From Ianthella basta (taxonomy: Eukaryota; Porifera; Demospongiae; Verongiida; Ianthellidae), in the NCBI GenBank assembly GCA_964019415.1, contig OZ025890.1, positions 2,295,413 through 2,359,412 on the forward strand: DNA of 64,000 bases, given 5' to 3'. The first letter of the stretch is position 1. Each line of letters starts with the position of its first letter. Both the position numbers and the translations under genes were made by a program. Under the pieces are notes generated by a model. It was not told the origin of the DNA and ran no database searches. It saw nothing but the letters and a program-made list of their open reading frames with translations. Below, in pieces: positions 1 through 24,373 of the stretch.

Positions 1-7971
<7,971 letters not shown>

Positions 7972-8237
7972 TCTGCGGCCCAGTAGCTCACCGGCAGGTC
8001 ACGCTCGTGGTCAGCTAGCTAAGGTCACATGGAACCGCCATTTTCGTCCATTTCGTTCCAAGATCAATTTCAAAATCAGTTCTTGTCGTGATTTCAGACT
8101 CTTGCCCGTGTATACGCATATGCCCCTATATAGCTTGGGTCAAATTGGTCAGTATACTGCAATCAGTAATATAATCTGATGAAGTAAATGTGTACTAACT
8201 ACAATAAAAAGTACAATGACTGGTGAAGTGTGAGCTA
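7972..8237 (-). promoter_or_regulatory. DEPDC5 upstream region
   Basis: The 266 bases between the stop of the upstream gene (8238) and the DEPDC5 start must hold its promoter and 5'UTR, unless the two genes are co-transcribed. The stretch near 8030-8060 contains GCCATTTTCGTCC, and no TATA box is obvious. Confidence 0.4.
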
Positions 8238-11140
8238 GACCTGTTTGAGTCGACTCATGATGGCATTGCGCAACTGCAGCGGGTAAACACTTTTGAGTGA
8301 AGGCAAGGAGTGGTTAATTCCAGCCTCCAATAGCTCCATTGAGAACTGCTCAGTCAGGCTGTGAATACCTTCCTGTCTCAGCAGCAGATGTGTGGCATAA
8401 AGCTGAATCGTCACAAGGCATTCCTCCGACAGAGACCCCTGCACACACACACACAAGTCAACAAGAGACAGCTATCAAGACTACACAGTAACCTAAAGAA
8501 TGAGTAACATCACAGTGCTCTATAACAGGAGTGTACATACGTAACTGCTGGCCCCTACTTTGTCACTTCAGATGAAATGATAAGGAGAGGCCAGCAGATA
8601 GACTGGAAACACGCTATCTCTAGTAGTCTAGACACTAACAGTTCTCCTTAGCAACCCACTAGGATTCTGGTGCATGTACACACAGTAGCTCCTAGGCCAA
8701 CTTACTCATCTCAAATGGGCACTCCAAAACTAGGACATAGTCTGTAATTTACATCCACCGCACATTGTGTGGGCTAGGTAATGACATCATCAATGCTCTA
8801 TATTTTCACTTCAGTTTCACAATCATCACAGCACTTCATACTCACAGCCATAGTACTCCCTTCATTGCTTGTGCCAACAACACAAGCAGCCGCCTTCAAC
8901 ACAAGCCTCAAGCCAGCACTGAGTCCATTAATCATGGGAACCATTGAGGTACTAACACACAGGCAGACAGGAGAAGGGAGGAAGCAATCAATCACAGTTT
9001 TAGTTCACACCAGGATACAGACCAGTGTGATGCATAGGGTTAGTTAGTCACAAGCTGTACCTGTGTGTACAGGTGAGCAGGTCACTGAGCAGTAAGTTAT
9101 TCATCCAGTGAAGAACAAGGAGTTTGCCACTGGTTGGGTTGGTCATCATAGCAAGCAGTGCACGCATTCTCCCTCCAAACAGACTGCGACACAGAGGCGG
9201 CTGTCCAAGCTGCTTAAAGGTGTCCACATACACTTGCCGCACCACCTCTGACCTCCCTGGGGGAAACTGATTAAGAACCTGCATGAGGAAGCTGTAACCA
9301 GTTTCCCTCTGGGGAGAGGTTGACTCCTGAGGAGAAGGAAGACAGACACCCATATACATACATACATGTATGTACACACACGCATACACATGTGCACACA
9401 CACGCATACATGTGCACACACACACTCACACATGTGCACACACACACGCACACACACACACGCACACACACACGCACACACACACGCACACACACACACA
9501 CACACACACACCTCTGCAAGTATCACTTTCTCACATATGATGACCAGGACCTCAGCAGAGGGCATCCTATAAGGAGACAGGAGCTGCAAGACCTCCTCCA
9601 GGGCCAGGGAGACCTTGAAGGAGAGGGAGGACTCCAAGTACTCCTTCGCATGACACCCACGAAGGGGAACAACTGAAACAGGTCTTGGGGATGGGGCCTG
9701 CAAAGGGTCAGCAATGGATAATGTAACTACTACTACGTACATCAGAAACATACGTACAAAGCTTCATTCCCATGAAATTCCCATACAGCAGGCAGGTGTG
9801 GCTCATGCAATAAAAACTGTTACCTAGCAAGAAAGGTTGAAACTGCACACTACACACTAACAATACTACTTAGCAGAGACTTACACTTTGCATGTGGACC
9901 ATCCTTTGTACTGCGAGCTCCCTCAAGTCATCTCCCGGGCTGCTGTTCCACTGCTCAAACTCCAGTTTCAATTCTCTCCTCAAGGTATCCAGATTACGCA
10001 CAGGTTCATCCATCTCAGCTACAGCACTACCATCCACCTCCAGAGGCATACGCAAGATCCTACGGGCGCATGCGTGCAGCTGAACAGGGGTAGTCACACC
10101 TCCTGCTACCCCACAGAGCGACCCTACCGTAGTGTTCATGGGGACTTCCAAGGGAATGTAATCCTCAGACTCGTTCAAGTCCAACATGGCAGCACCAGTG
10201 CTGCTGTTCTCCACTGAAGGGCTGGTGGAGATATTGAATCGTTCCCACAGGGAGGCCAACCCGTTGGATTTTGGAGTGGATGTGTGATTGCTCAAGGACG
10301 AACTAGGAGTGGAGCACAGGTCAATAGGACTAGCACTGACAGTGAGGTCAATGATAGGAGGAGGTGTTGAAAGCGAGTGCACGTGTAAATGTTTAACAGA
10401 TGCATCAGTGATGGAAATGAAGCCGTTGGTGGTGTGGGGCGACCTCTTGTGCTTTGCATCTGGTTGGTCAAGCAGTGTTGGGTGGCGTTTGGTTGGTGAC
10501 AAGTATTTGGTGATGGGAGACTGGGAGAGGTCAATGGTCACCTTCTTCTGCTTTGCAGGACTGCCACGGACAATTATTGGCTTAACTCTTTCCTTCTTTA
10601 TAGTGGTTGGTTTCTCCCTCTCCCTTTGGGGTTTAGCTGATGCTTTAGTAATCTTATCATTCGTCTTCACATGTCCAGATGACTTTGAGAACGGTTCCTT
10701 ATGTCCTGGATGTAAAGCCGGTTTCCTTTCACATTCATCCTTCTTCAAGTGGTCTCCTCGATCCTTGCTCTTACTCACTGGTGTATGCAAAGCGCCGTGG
10801 GCCGTCACAGATCCCAACATACTGTCTAATGTCCTCTGTCCGGATCCCAACAATGCGCCAGAACTCCTGTGTCTCTACAGCATTAGAGGGGAGAGAAAAA
10901 CGGGACGTCACACGCGTACATATTGTGTGCACAATACAGTGACGCACACTGTGGCAGATCTGGGCATACACAGTAGATCTAGACAAAGGTAGGCACAGGG
11001 GCGGTGCCTCTAAGTGGGGTGAACGCAACTGCAAATTCGATGGCAAACTCGCTGCTCTATAACAAACTCGATGGCAATTATGCACGGGTGTATACCTTAA
11101 CTCGCTGTCTCCCTGTTGCCGTTTTGCCTTTCGGCAGCAT
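8238..11140 (-). CDS. unrecognised nuclear protein with SUMO-interacting and PIP-like motifs
   Basis: Six exons (minus): 11140-11096, 10874-9885, 9697-9512, 9326-9061, 8951-8846 and 8438-8238, total 1794 bases, 597 residues, stop TAG. The first exon is the least certain. The N-terminal half is basic, Ser/Pro-rich and probably disordered. It carries PIIDLTVS and VTIDLSQS (SUMO-interacting-motif-like) and QSPITKYL, a weak PCNA-box-like match. The C-terminal half is leucine-rich and probably helical (for example [15 protein letters not shown] and [12 protein letters not shown]). This layout recalls genome-maintenance proteins such as SIMC1 or SLF2, which pair a motif-rich N-terminus with a helical C-terminal domain, but I could not align it to either, so I assign no name. 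The donor at 9511 opens straight into (GT)n. The gene is divergent from cyclin C. Confidence 0.75.
9357..9511. repeat. (CA)n / CACACG microsatellite
   Basis: A CA-rich tract with regular CACACG variants fills the intron between the exons at 9697-9512 and 9326-9061. Confidence 0.95.
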
Positions 11141-11245
11141 CTACCTTTACTTTACCGCCATTTTCACATTTTTACACGTTAAAATTATCCCCCGCGTGTG
11201 TGTACCAACGTGATCGAGCGATGATATCAGTCAGCGGTGAGGAAG
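11141..11245. promoter_or_regulatory. divergent promoter between the 8.2-11.1 kb gene and cyclin C
   Basis: Only about 105 bases separate the proposed minus-strand start (11140) from the cyclin C start (11246), so the two genes should share a bidirectional promoter. The region contains a CGCCATTTTC motif near 11157. If the upstream first exon is wrong, the shared region is up to about 370 bases. Confidence 0.5.
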
Positions 11246-12073
11246 ATGGCCGGCAACTTTTGGCAGTCGTCCCACTATCAACAATGGATACTGGACAAGC
11301 AAGAGATCGAACTAGAGCGCCGACAAGACAGAAAAGTAATCACCAATGATGAAGTCCAAAAGCTGTACATCTTTTACGCCAACTTCATGCAGACACTTGG
11401 GGAAACTCTGAAGTTTAGACAGCAGATTATAGCCACCGCCACTGTGTACTTCAAGAGATTCTATGCGAAGAATTCATTCTCAGACGTTGATCCCGTGCTC
11501 CTGGCACCTACCTGTTTGTGCCTTGCTTCCAAAGTGGAAGAATACGGCGTTCCGTCTCCAGTTAAGTTCACCGCAACAGTTGCTAACACAGTGAAGATGA
11601 AGTACTCCCAGACAATTGGTGACTTTAAACACACGTCTAATCGTATCTGTGAGTGTGAATTTCTACTTCTTGAGATGTTGGACTGCTGTCTCATCGTTTA
11701 CCACCCGTACCGGCCTCTTACGCAATACATTTCTGATATTGGGCAAGAGGAGGCCCTGTTGCCTACTGCATGGAGGATAGTCAATGACTCGTACCGCTGT
11801 GATGTGTGCCTTATGTACCCGCCTTACCTAATTGCGCTAGCGGCCATCCACATGGCTGCAGTTGTTCATAGGAAGGACATTAAGCAGTGGTTTGTGGAGC
11901 TGTCGGTGGATATGTCCAAGGTGTTGCAGATCACACAGTGCCTCTTAGAGTTGTACGAGCTGTGGAAGAAGTACGACGAGGGGAAGGAGATCCCAGCCAT
12001 ACTGGCCAAAGTGCCAAAACCAGTGACTGTTCTCCATGCAGACAAACCTGTTACTACATCAAGTGCATCTTGA
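11246..12073 (+). CDS. CCNC: cyclin C (Mediator kinase module cyclin)
   Basis: Cyclin C pairs with CDK8/CDK19 in the Mediator kinase module and regulates RNA polymerase II transcription. The 275-residue product begins MAGNFWQSSHYQQWILDKQ and carries the cyclin-box blocks LKFRQQIIATATVYFKRFY, CLASKVEEYG, MLDCCLIVYHPYRPL and WRIVNDSYR, all diagnostic of cyclin C, whose usual length is about 280. The start is this ATG rather than an upstream in-frame codon because MAGNFWQSSHY is the conserved N-terminus. The whole coding region is one uninterrupted exon, unusual beside its intron-rich neighbours. It could be an old intron loss or retrocopy replacement, but it appears fully functional. Confidence 0.97.
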   Translation: MAGNFWQSSHYQQWILDKQEIELERRQDRKVITNDEVQKLYIFYANFMQTLGETLKFRQQIIATATVYFKRFYAKNSFSDVDPVLLAPTCLCLASKVEEYGVPSPVKFTATVANTVKMKYSQTIGDFKHTSNRICECEFLLLEMLDCCLIVYHPYRPLTQYISDIGQEEALLPTAWRIVNDSYRCDVCLMYPPYLIALAAIHMAAVVHRKDIKQWFVELSVDMSKVLQITQCLLELYELWKKYDEGKEIPAILAKVPKPVTVLHADKPVTTSSAS

Positions 12074-12436
12074 TGACATGTTGCTGTCATAGCGAATGTG
12101 TGTGTGTGTGCACCATATTTAACGATGGTATGTAAAATACATTAAGTGACTGAAATTTTTCCTAACTTGCATGTGCATGCCCACAGCCAGGGCCTATCTG
12201 TGTACATGTTGCACCAGAAGGACTACTATTATAGTACAGTGGGCTGTATATTATGTGTAGGCTAATATATATAGCTAAACTCTACTATAATGATTCGTTG
12301 CATGCTGAGGACTGCTGTGCATACAAGCATGATAATGTTTGAAGACAACCAATGAGCCCTGACATGTATGACAACTCTACAGAGCAGAGCTTTTCTTGGT
12401 CTGCACATAGCAATCTCTATAGAGTTAGTATCCGCT
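12074..12436. other. convergent intergenic spacer
   Basis: This spacer lies between the 3' ends of cyclin C (plus) and DCXR-A (minus). It is AT-rich with short GCATG motifs. The duplication unit begins at about 12376, near ACAGAGCAGAGC. No gene is seen. Confidence 0.7.
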
Positions 12437-13195
12437 TCAACAAGCATGAAAGCCTCCATCCACAGGCAACTTGGTGCAGTTGATCATTGCACTCTTGTCA
12501 CTGAGGAGGAAGAGAATGGCATTGACTACATCTTCAACTTCAGCAAACTTTCCCATCGGAATCTTGCTCAGCATGTCGCCTGCCTTCTTTGGATCAGACC
12601 AGGCCTTCTTCCCCATATCCGTCATCACCACTGTTGGGTGCACTGTGTTGACTCTCACACCATGTGCACCCAGCTCCAGCCCCATCACTGCAGAGAGCAT
12701 GTCCAGAGCACCTTTGGAGGCACAATAAACCGTGTGGTTGGGCAGAGCACAGATGGATGACTGGCTGGATATGTTCACAATGGAGCCGCCCTGACCCCTC
12801 TCCACCATGCCCTTGGCCACCACTTGTGAGACGAAGAGGACAGCCTTTACGTTGATGTCCATGACGTACTCAAACGCATCCTGGGTCACATCCAGGAACG
12901 ACTGCAGCTCCGTGACACCAGCATTGTTCACCAAGAGGTGAATAGGTCCCAGCGACCGAACTACCTCCAGGGTCTCGTCCAACTTGCGCAGATCCACGCA
13001 CAGTGCTGTGATGCTAGGCAGCTCCGAGCTCAGCGAATCCAAATCTGACTGGGTTCGGCTCAAAGCCACCACCTCCGCGCCACACTCCACAAGGGCCTTG
13101 ACCGTTTCCCTCCCAATCCCCTTCCCCGCTCCCGTGACTAGAGCCCGCTTGCCTGAAAAATCGAAAGGAGCTCGAGCGACGTCGACTGCAGCCAT
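12437..13195 (-). CDS. DCXR: dicarbonyl/L-xylulose reductase, copy A
   Basis: An NADPH-dependent short-chain dehydrogenase that reduces L-xylulose to xylitol in the glucuronate/uronate pathway, and also alpha-dicarbonyls. The 252-residue product has the cofactor motif TGAGKGIG (residues 21-28), NNAG at 91-94, the catalytic Ser in NISSQSS, the YCASK catalytic pair (Tyr157, Lys161), PTVVMTDMG, and the DCXR-type terminus [10 protein letters not shown]. It is a single exon. The start [20 protein letters not shown] is chosen by homology to copies B and C. The nearest neighbour on the same strand is the ABC transporter (stop at 13516). The C-terminal half is nearly identical to copy C, while the N-terminal half is diverged. 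Confidence 0.93.
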   Translation of the reverse strand: MAAVDVARAPFDFSGKRALVTGAGKGIGRETVKALVECGAEVVALSRTQSDLDSLSSELPSITALCVDLRKLDETLEVVRSLGPIHLLVNNAGVTELQSFLDVTQDAFEYVMDINVKAVLFVSQVVAKGMVERGQGGSIVNISSQSSICALPNHTVYCASKGALDMLSAVMGLELGAHGVRVNTVHPTVVMTDMGKKAWSDPKKAGDMLSKIPMGKFAEVEDVVNAILFLLSDKSAMINCTKLPVDGGFHAC

Positions 13196-13515
13196 GTTCG
13201 TCCAGCTAGATGTAATTACAGGGGATCGACTTCCGGTGGAGAACCCTGCATGCCAGTATATACACCTGTACATTACAGGCCATGCACTCAAATTGACGCA
13301 GGGACACACGCATACGCGTATTGCCTGTGCTAATACACAGCCACAGACCTACAATAAGTGTGCCATTAATATCTAATTGAAGTTTGATGCAACTATAATA
13401 ATTATACAATTGTTAAAATGACTTCAATTGTACAGCATGTTGAATAAATAATTATACATTTCACAGCAGCTACATGCAATCATCTGATGCAAGAAACATC
13501 AATAATGGACAATAG
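13196..13515. other. spacer between ABC transporter 3' end and DCXR-A
   Basis: An AT-rich spacer with no gene seen. It must hold the DCXR-A promoter and the ABC transporter 3'UTR. An AATAAATAATTATAC stretch lies near 13443. Confidence 0.6.
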
Positions 13516-19139
<5,624 letters not shown>

Positions 19140-19460
19140 GCTGGAGATCCGAGCAGGTAGATGATGATAAACAACTTCTGTATCGCTGAGTCGTTCTCTA
19201 GTAGGAATTTGCTGCGCCGTGATTACGTCACAGTTCAAGCGATCACGTTCCTGCTCATGAATGAAGTATTACAGCAAAATTTGGACCGCCCGCGGGGACA
19301 GCAAATCAAATTCCAGTGCACCTTCCCATGCGAATAGAAAATGATAATATGGCATATGGATGTCTCCAAACTGTAACCCCATATGTAAGATGCATTCAGA
19401 GCAAGAGCACAAACGTGCGCTTGCTGCTGGAATTGACAGAGGGAAATGCAAGATATCTTG
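19140..19460. other. spacer between GUSB-A 3' end and the ABC transporter start
   Basis: This 320-base spacer should hold the ABC promoter and GUSB-A 3'UTR. The part next to the ATG contains TTACGTCACAG, a CRE-like site. No other gene is seen. Confidence 0.5.
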
Positions 19461-22400
19461 TCATGCTTTTGACACTGCAGTGAAAGGCTCTTCTTTGTCC
19501 TTGACTGTGCTGTGACCATGTGCAAGGGAGTTGTAGCGCTCCCTCACCAGGTAGGTAGCTGGTTTGGGCTGTCTCTGTCTGTCCAGAATACCCTTACGGT
19601 TGCCCCACACACGAGTGATACCTAATGGAGACCAGGAGACTGTATACACCAGCATGCCACAAGTCAAGCTAGGCTGCATGCATCAAACACAACATTTAGA
19701 TGATATGCAAGTGCTGACTGTGGCACAACCCCTAGCAGGAGGAACCTGCCTTTCCAGTAATTAGCACTGGATGGGGGTGATATGGCAAGGGACCTCCGCA
19801 ACAGAATAGCGTAGCCTCATACCGTAGACCAGCTGTGATAATTATAATTGAAAAGGGGTTGGGTACGAAGCTACAGACAAGTGAAATTGTCCAAAACTGC
19901 ACATCAGGCAGTACCTGGCTGTAGCAGTCATACCTTACATCATGGAAAGACCTTAGCTTTGCACAAACTCACAAGAGAGTTGAATCATTGTTCTTAAAGT
20001 ACTTTACAGTGTACACTTCCCCATTAGTGAACTCCTAAAGTGTCTGTGACTTTTCTAGAGGTGCAGGAATTAAAATCTAAATGGACCACCTTTTGTTTGG
20101 GTGTGTAAGGTAAACACCATTATCTGCATATACACCTGCTTCATACCAGTATACAGTATGTGTGTGCAGATGTTCACACATGTAATATGTACATGCGTAT
20201 ATAGTAACAATGCAATGACAGTGCAGCCAGCAGTAAAGTGCTTCATACAGTACACCTCACCTTGATCTGTCATGAAGTCTGCAAAGTTCCAGATGAGTTC
20301 TCCAATCAGAAACTTGCCATGGTATTCGTCAAATGTAGCAAAGTAGTTGGCGTGGAATTGAAGCTGGTAATCTTCAGTGAACATTACTGGAGGGTACTGA
20401 ATGGGAGAAGGGAGGGATGGACAGCACTCATGAACACAAATGCAGAGACACATGCAGGACAAAGACACACGAATGCATGGACAACTGATAATTGTGGACA
20501 CACAGACACACAGACAATAATTGTCCACATTTGTCAATTATTGACAAAGCGGACACACAGACACATTGACACATGCAGACACACGGACACACAGACACAG
20601 ACACACACACAACCCTACCACATGGAGTCCGATGACTGTGTCCGCTCCATACTCAGACACAATTATAGGCTTCTTCCGAGTGTCATACCAGTGCTCCAGC
20701 TCATTGGAGAGTAGGTCATTGATCAACTCCAGATGACCATAGTCATCGTACCAAGCATAGTAAAGGTTAATAAGGACAACATCGGCAAAGAATGTCTGCT
20801 TAGCATGAAGGTGAGGAAGAACAGTCACAGAGGAAGGAGTAAGAGAAGGGGGAAGATGAAACAGGGTTAAAGGAGCTAACAGGCAAGTGGTTAAAGGGCT
20901 TTAAGATCAGAAGAACATTGAGGTCAATGAGCTAGTCCAGCCCTGATACTGTAAGGCAGTGAGAGGGGCTAGCGAGATAGGCCAAGCAGTGAATAGCGCC
21001 ATACATACCACTTTGTCCACGTTGTAGTCTCTGCCACACACAAACGTCACAGGACGACTGGGATCTGCTCCCCGAGTGTATGCAAACAAGGTCCTGTGGT
21101 GCAAGAGAGTATATATCATGAAAATTGAAAACCATTGCAACCACACACAAACATACATTTTTGGTCATAAAATCTTCAAATGTATGTGTTTGTACAAGTG
21201 GATGGTGCCTTACTCAAAGTAAGGAACAGACTCGGGTCTACTAGAGTCCGGCTCATTGGCCAATGACCACATGACAATGGACGGGTGGTTCTTATCCCTT
21301 CCAATCATCTCCTTCATTACTTCAAGGTGGTGGGCCAGAGTGATGTTGTCAAAGTTTTCTGCACTGCATGTAAATGTCGAAAAATCTTAGTAAAGAGACT
21401 GCCCTCCCTAATATTGCCAATAGATATCATTAAAAACAGGCTAACTACCATAATGCAAAACTAAGAAAAAAATAGTTATTAGCATGTGAGATGCTTATCT
21501 TTAAAGGATCCAACAGCATATTAGGAAAGACTAAGTGGAATGCGCATACGTGAGTAGACCAACTGCCGGGCTTTCTCCAATGACTGCGATGCCCACTTGG
21601 TCACACATGTCCAGGAACTCTGTGGCATAGGGGTAGTGACTGGTGCGGATGGCATTCACTCCCATCCACTTCATCACATACACGTCCTTGAGGTAGGTGG
21701 GGTAGTCAAAGCCCTTCCCTCGGATCTGGTGCACACAGGCGGTTGGCACACATCACATACATTGCTACACACACAGGACATGTTGCATAAGGTGTATGAG
21801 GAGGGGAACACACTATATACCTCCCTACCACGGCAGCAAGTACACCTCCTCCCCACCCATGCATGTAGGAACGCTTACATCAGCATCCTCATGTTTGTCC
21901 ACTCCGTGGAAGTAGAAGGGTTTGCCGTTGATGAGGAACTCATTCCCTGACACTTGGACAGTCCTGAAGCCAACCTTCAGTCGGTATTGATCGTGGACTA
22001 TGTCTCCCTTTGCTGTCTTCCCCTCCAGATCAACCTACAGAGGGAGGAAACATGGGAGGACAACACACACACTGACCAACTGTTGCTACTGAACCATGCT
22101 TAAGTCCTATCATAACACACACAAGCATACATCGCATGTACATTTACGTACTTCCAATACAAGTTATAAGCTATAAGCATTCACACACGAGATTCCATCT
22201 GATGTATAGCCCCATCCTTCAAGCTCCGCCCTTCAAGCCCCACCCTTCATGCCCCGCCCCTCACCTGCAGTCGGTACATGTAGGAGTAGTTCTGTGTCAG
22301 GTTCATGCTCCACGGCCACCACAAGTTGGGGTTGGACACCTTCAGACTGCCCGAGGCACCCTCACCGCTGACCACCACTGTGGTGCCATTGGAGTCAAAC

Positions 22401-23682
22401 AGCTTCACACTCACAGTGGCACTCGTCGCAGACCCATTCACATCCACCTGGTAGTTGAGGTACCACAGGGAGGAGGAGGGGTCTTGGGTGGTGGTGGTGA
22501 CAATGTCACTGATGTACACCTCCGGACGGGTGTACAGGGAGACACTGCGGTGGATGCCGGCATAATTGAAGAAGTCAAACTGCAGGTTCTGTACAAAGTA
22601 GCCCTCTGGATAGCTGCAGTGATGAGGGAGAAGAGTGGGGGAGTCCAGCTGGCATAGCAGGGGTGAGAGAGGCTGTGCACGCCTTACGGTGGATGATCCT
22701 TGTACTCGATACTCCCACACGGGAGTGTGTGAGGAGTGAGGGTGTTGTTAATGGCAACAGTGATCCTCGTGTCTGATTGGAGGGAGGACAGCTGGAATTC
22801 AAAGGGCAAGTGTCCTCCATTGTGATCTCCCATGTACTGTCCATTCACCCACTGGGCAGCAGGCAGAACGAGAAGGGAAGGAAGGAAGGAAGGTGCGGCA
22901 CTTGGTTACCTCTTCTCAGTAATCACAGTCACTCACCACCATGGTGTAGTAGTGGGCACTCTCAAAGCGAAGCCAGTAGCTGGTGGTGTTCCCACTGGGT
23001 GCAAATGGAGGTAGAGTCACCGTCCTCTCGTACCACACCCACCCCACATAGTCCCGCAGGCTTGCCTCTTGAGTCAGGTCATTGAAACTGGATGGTACAG
23101 CCATTAGGAGGACAGGGCCACTCTGGGATGAGAGGGAGAAGAGGAGAGAGAATAGACACTCAACTTGAGAAGGTGAACAGGTGTGGGTGATGCTGTGATG
23201 GATGTGCAGTAGACAACTGATGGGAGCAATGCGTCCGTACAATTGAAGCCTGTAACATGGTCGTTGTTGTATCGGATGCTGGCAGCTGTAGACACGCCCA
23301 TGTGTAGTCGGAGAGGGTGTGGCACAGCGCGTGCACTAGCTTCATCGATCGCGACTGGGCTGCAGCTTCAATACTCTAACTTTAAACACTGAGATACTCG
23401 GATATCTGCATTTTCTGTTTTATGCACGTACACAAATGCGCTCCATTTCTACTATTAAACTGCTAGGGCTCCGGCGCCTACCTCGTCCAGCGGCCTCTCG
23501 TACCACTTCTTTCGGAACCCTTCGTCTCTGGAGGAGGAGAAGTCTGCTCTGAAGAGCCACAGCCCGTTCAGCTCCTTCACTAGTCGGTACTCGTTATCTT
23601 GTGGATACAGCATACCGCTCGCACCAGCCAGAAGCAGCAATTGGGATAAGAAGAAATGAGCCCATTTTCCTCCGCCAGCCAT
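19461..23682 (-). CDS. GUSB: beta-glucuronidase, copy A
   Basis: A lysosomal GH2 glycosidase that removes terminal glucuronic acid from glycosaminoglycans. Eleven exons (minus): 23682-23482, 23122-22937, 22851-22688, 22613-22265, 22034-21879, 21725-21550, 21363-21214, 21093-21009, 20795-20619, 20396-20261 and 19621-19461, sum 1941 bases, 646 residues (family about 650). A hydrophobic signal peptide opens the protein, followed by [10 protein letters not shown]. The sugar-binding, jelly-roll and TIM-barrel parts follow in order, with [24 protein letters not shown], the acid/base Glu in WSLANEP (about 448), the nucleophile Glu in SEYGADT (about 537) and [11 protein letters not shown]. The C-terminal [17 protein letters not shown] is also typical. 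All catalytic residues are present, so it is probably active. Compared with copy C, exons 8 and 9 are much more diverged than the rest. Confidence 0.95.
22206..22262. repeat. short GGGTGGGGCTTGAA minisatellite (few copies)
   Basis: Three to four degenerate copies, read on minus, lie in GUSB-A intron 4. The same position in GUSB-C has expanded to about 12 copies. Confidence 0.75.
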
Positions 23683-24373
23683 GTTGCTGGGGTGCACACA
23701 TTTTTCGAGGGGACAAATTTTCCATTTCGCGTCCAATCCCCGAAATTTTGCACACTCGATTTTGAAGCAAGCAGTAAAAACGGCTCTTGCGGAATATCTC
23801 ATTCTACTTGTCGTGGTTGGATTCCAGTCAGTCATGGCCCTGCCACTCGGCTTCATGAGCAATCGGCCCAAAGACCAACTTCTTAACCCAACAGCTCTCT
23901 TTCTGCTCAAGTCCCATCACCCACACTGTCATCAAATTCAAGGCATGCATGGCAGGCCATGCATTGGCCAGTGACAATGGGAACGCCCACTATATTAATA
24001 CTATACATACACAAGACACAGGAACGACATTGCTACAATTTTGTCTAAATGTGGAATCTGTGACATAATGTATGAATGGTCTTGCGCTCCAGACCCTCTG
24101 CAGAGTGGGGTCTGGTAATACCAGACCTTCCGCATGCAGGGGGTCTGACGCATGGGACAAATTATATGAATACACACAGGGAATTCCTGTAAGGGTGTTT
24201 GACAGAATAATACAATGACACCCGAAAATTAATGATAGTGATATTTATGTCATTTATGGGATATTTTAGATTGGGAAATGTGAGCATGGAAACTACTGAA
24301 AGAAATTATAGAAGAAAGTCACTTAATTTATGTTGTAGATTAATACCTACATAACTATCATAATTGCATGCAG
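23683..24373. other. spacer between PX-SH3 A 3' end and GUSB-A
   Basis: It holds the GUSB-A promoter side and the PX-SH3 A 3'UTR. Near 24090-24150 there is a small palindromic repeat (CCAGACCCTCTGCAGAGTGG...). No gene is seen. Unit B lacks about 500 bases of this spacer. Confidence 0.6.

Noticed and set aside
22136-22657. Plus-strand ORF across GUSB-A exon 4 (mirror at 55753-56259)
   Set aside because: It is antisense to a well-supported exon and contains no recognisable domain.
23146-23345. Extra coding exon between GUSB exons 1 and 2 (sequence conserved in A, B and C)
   Set aside because: Exons 1 and 2 join in frame without it and match GUSB directly; conservation follows from recent duplication or conversion.
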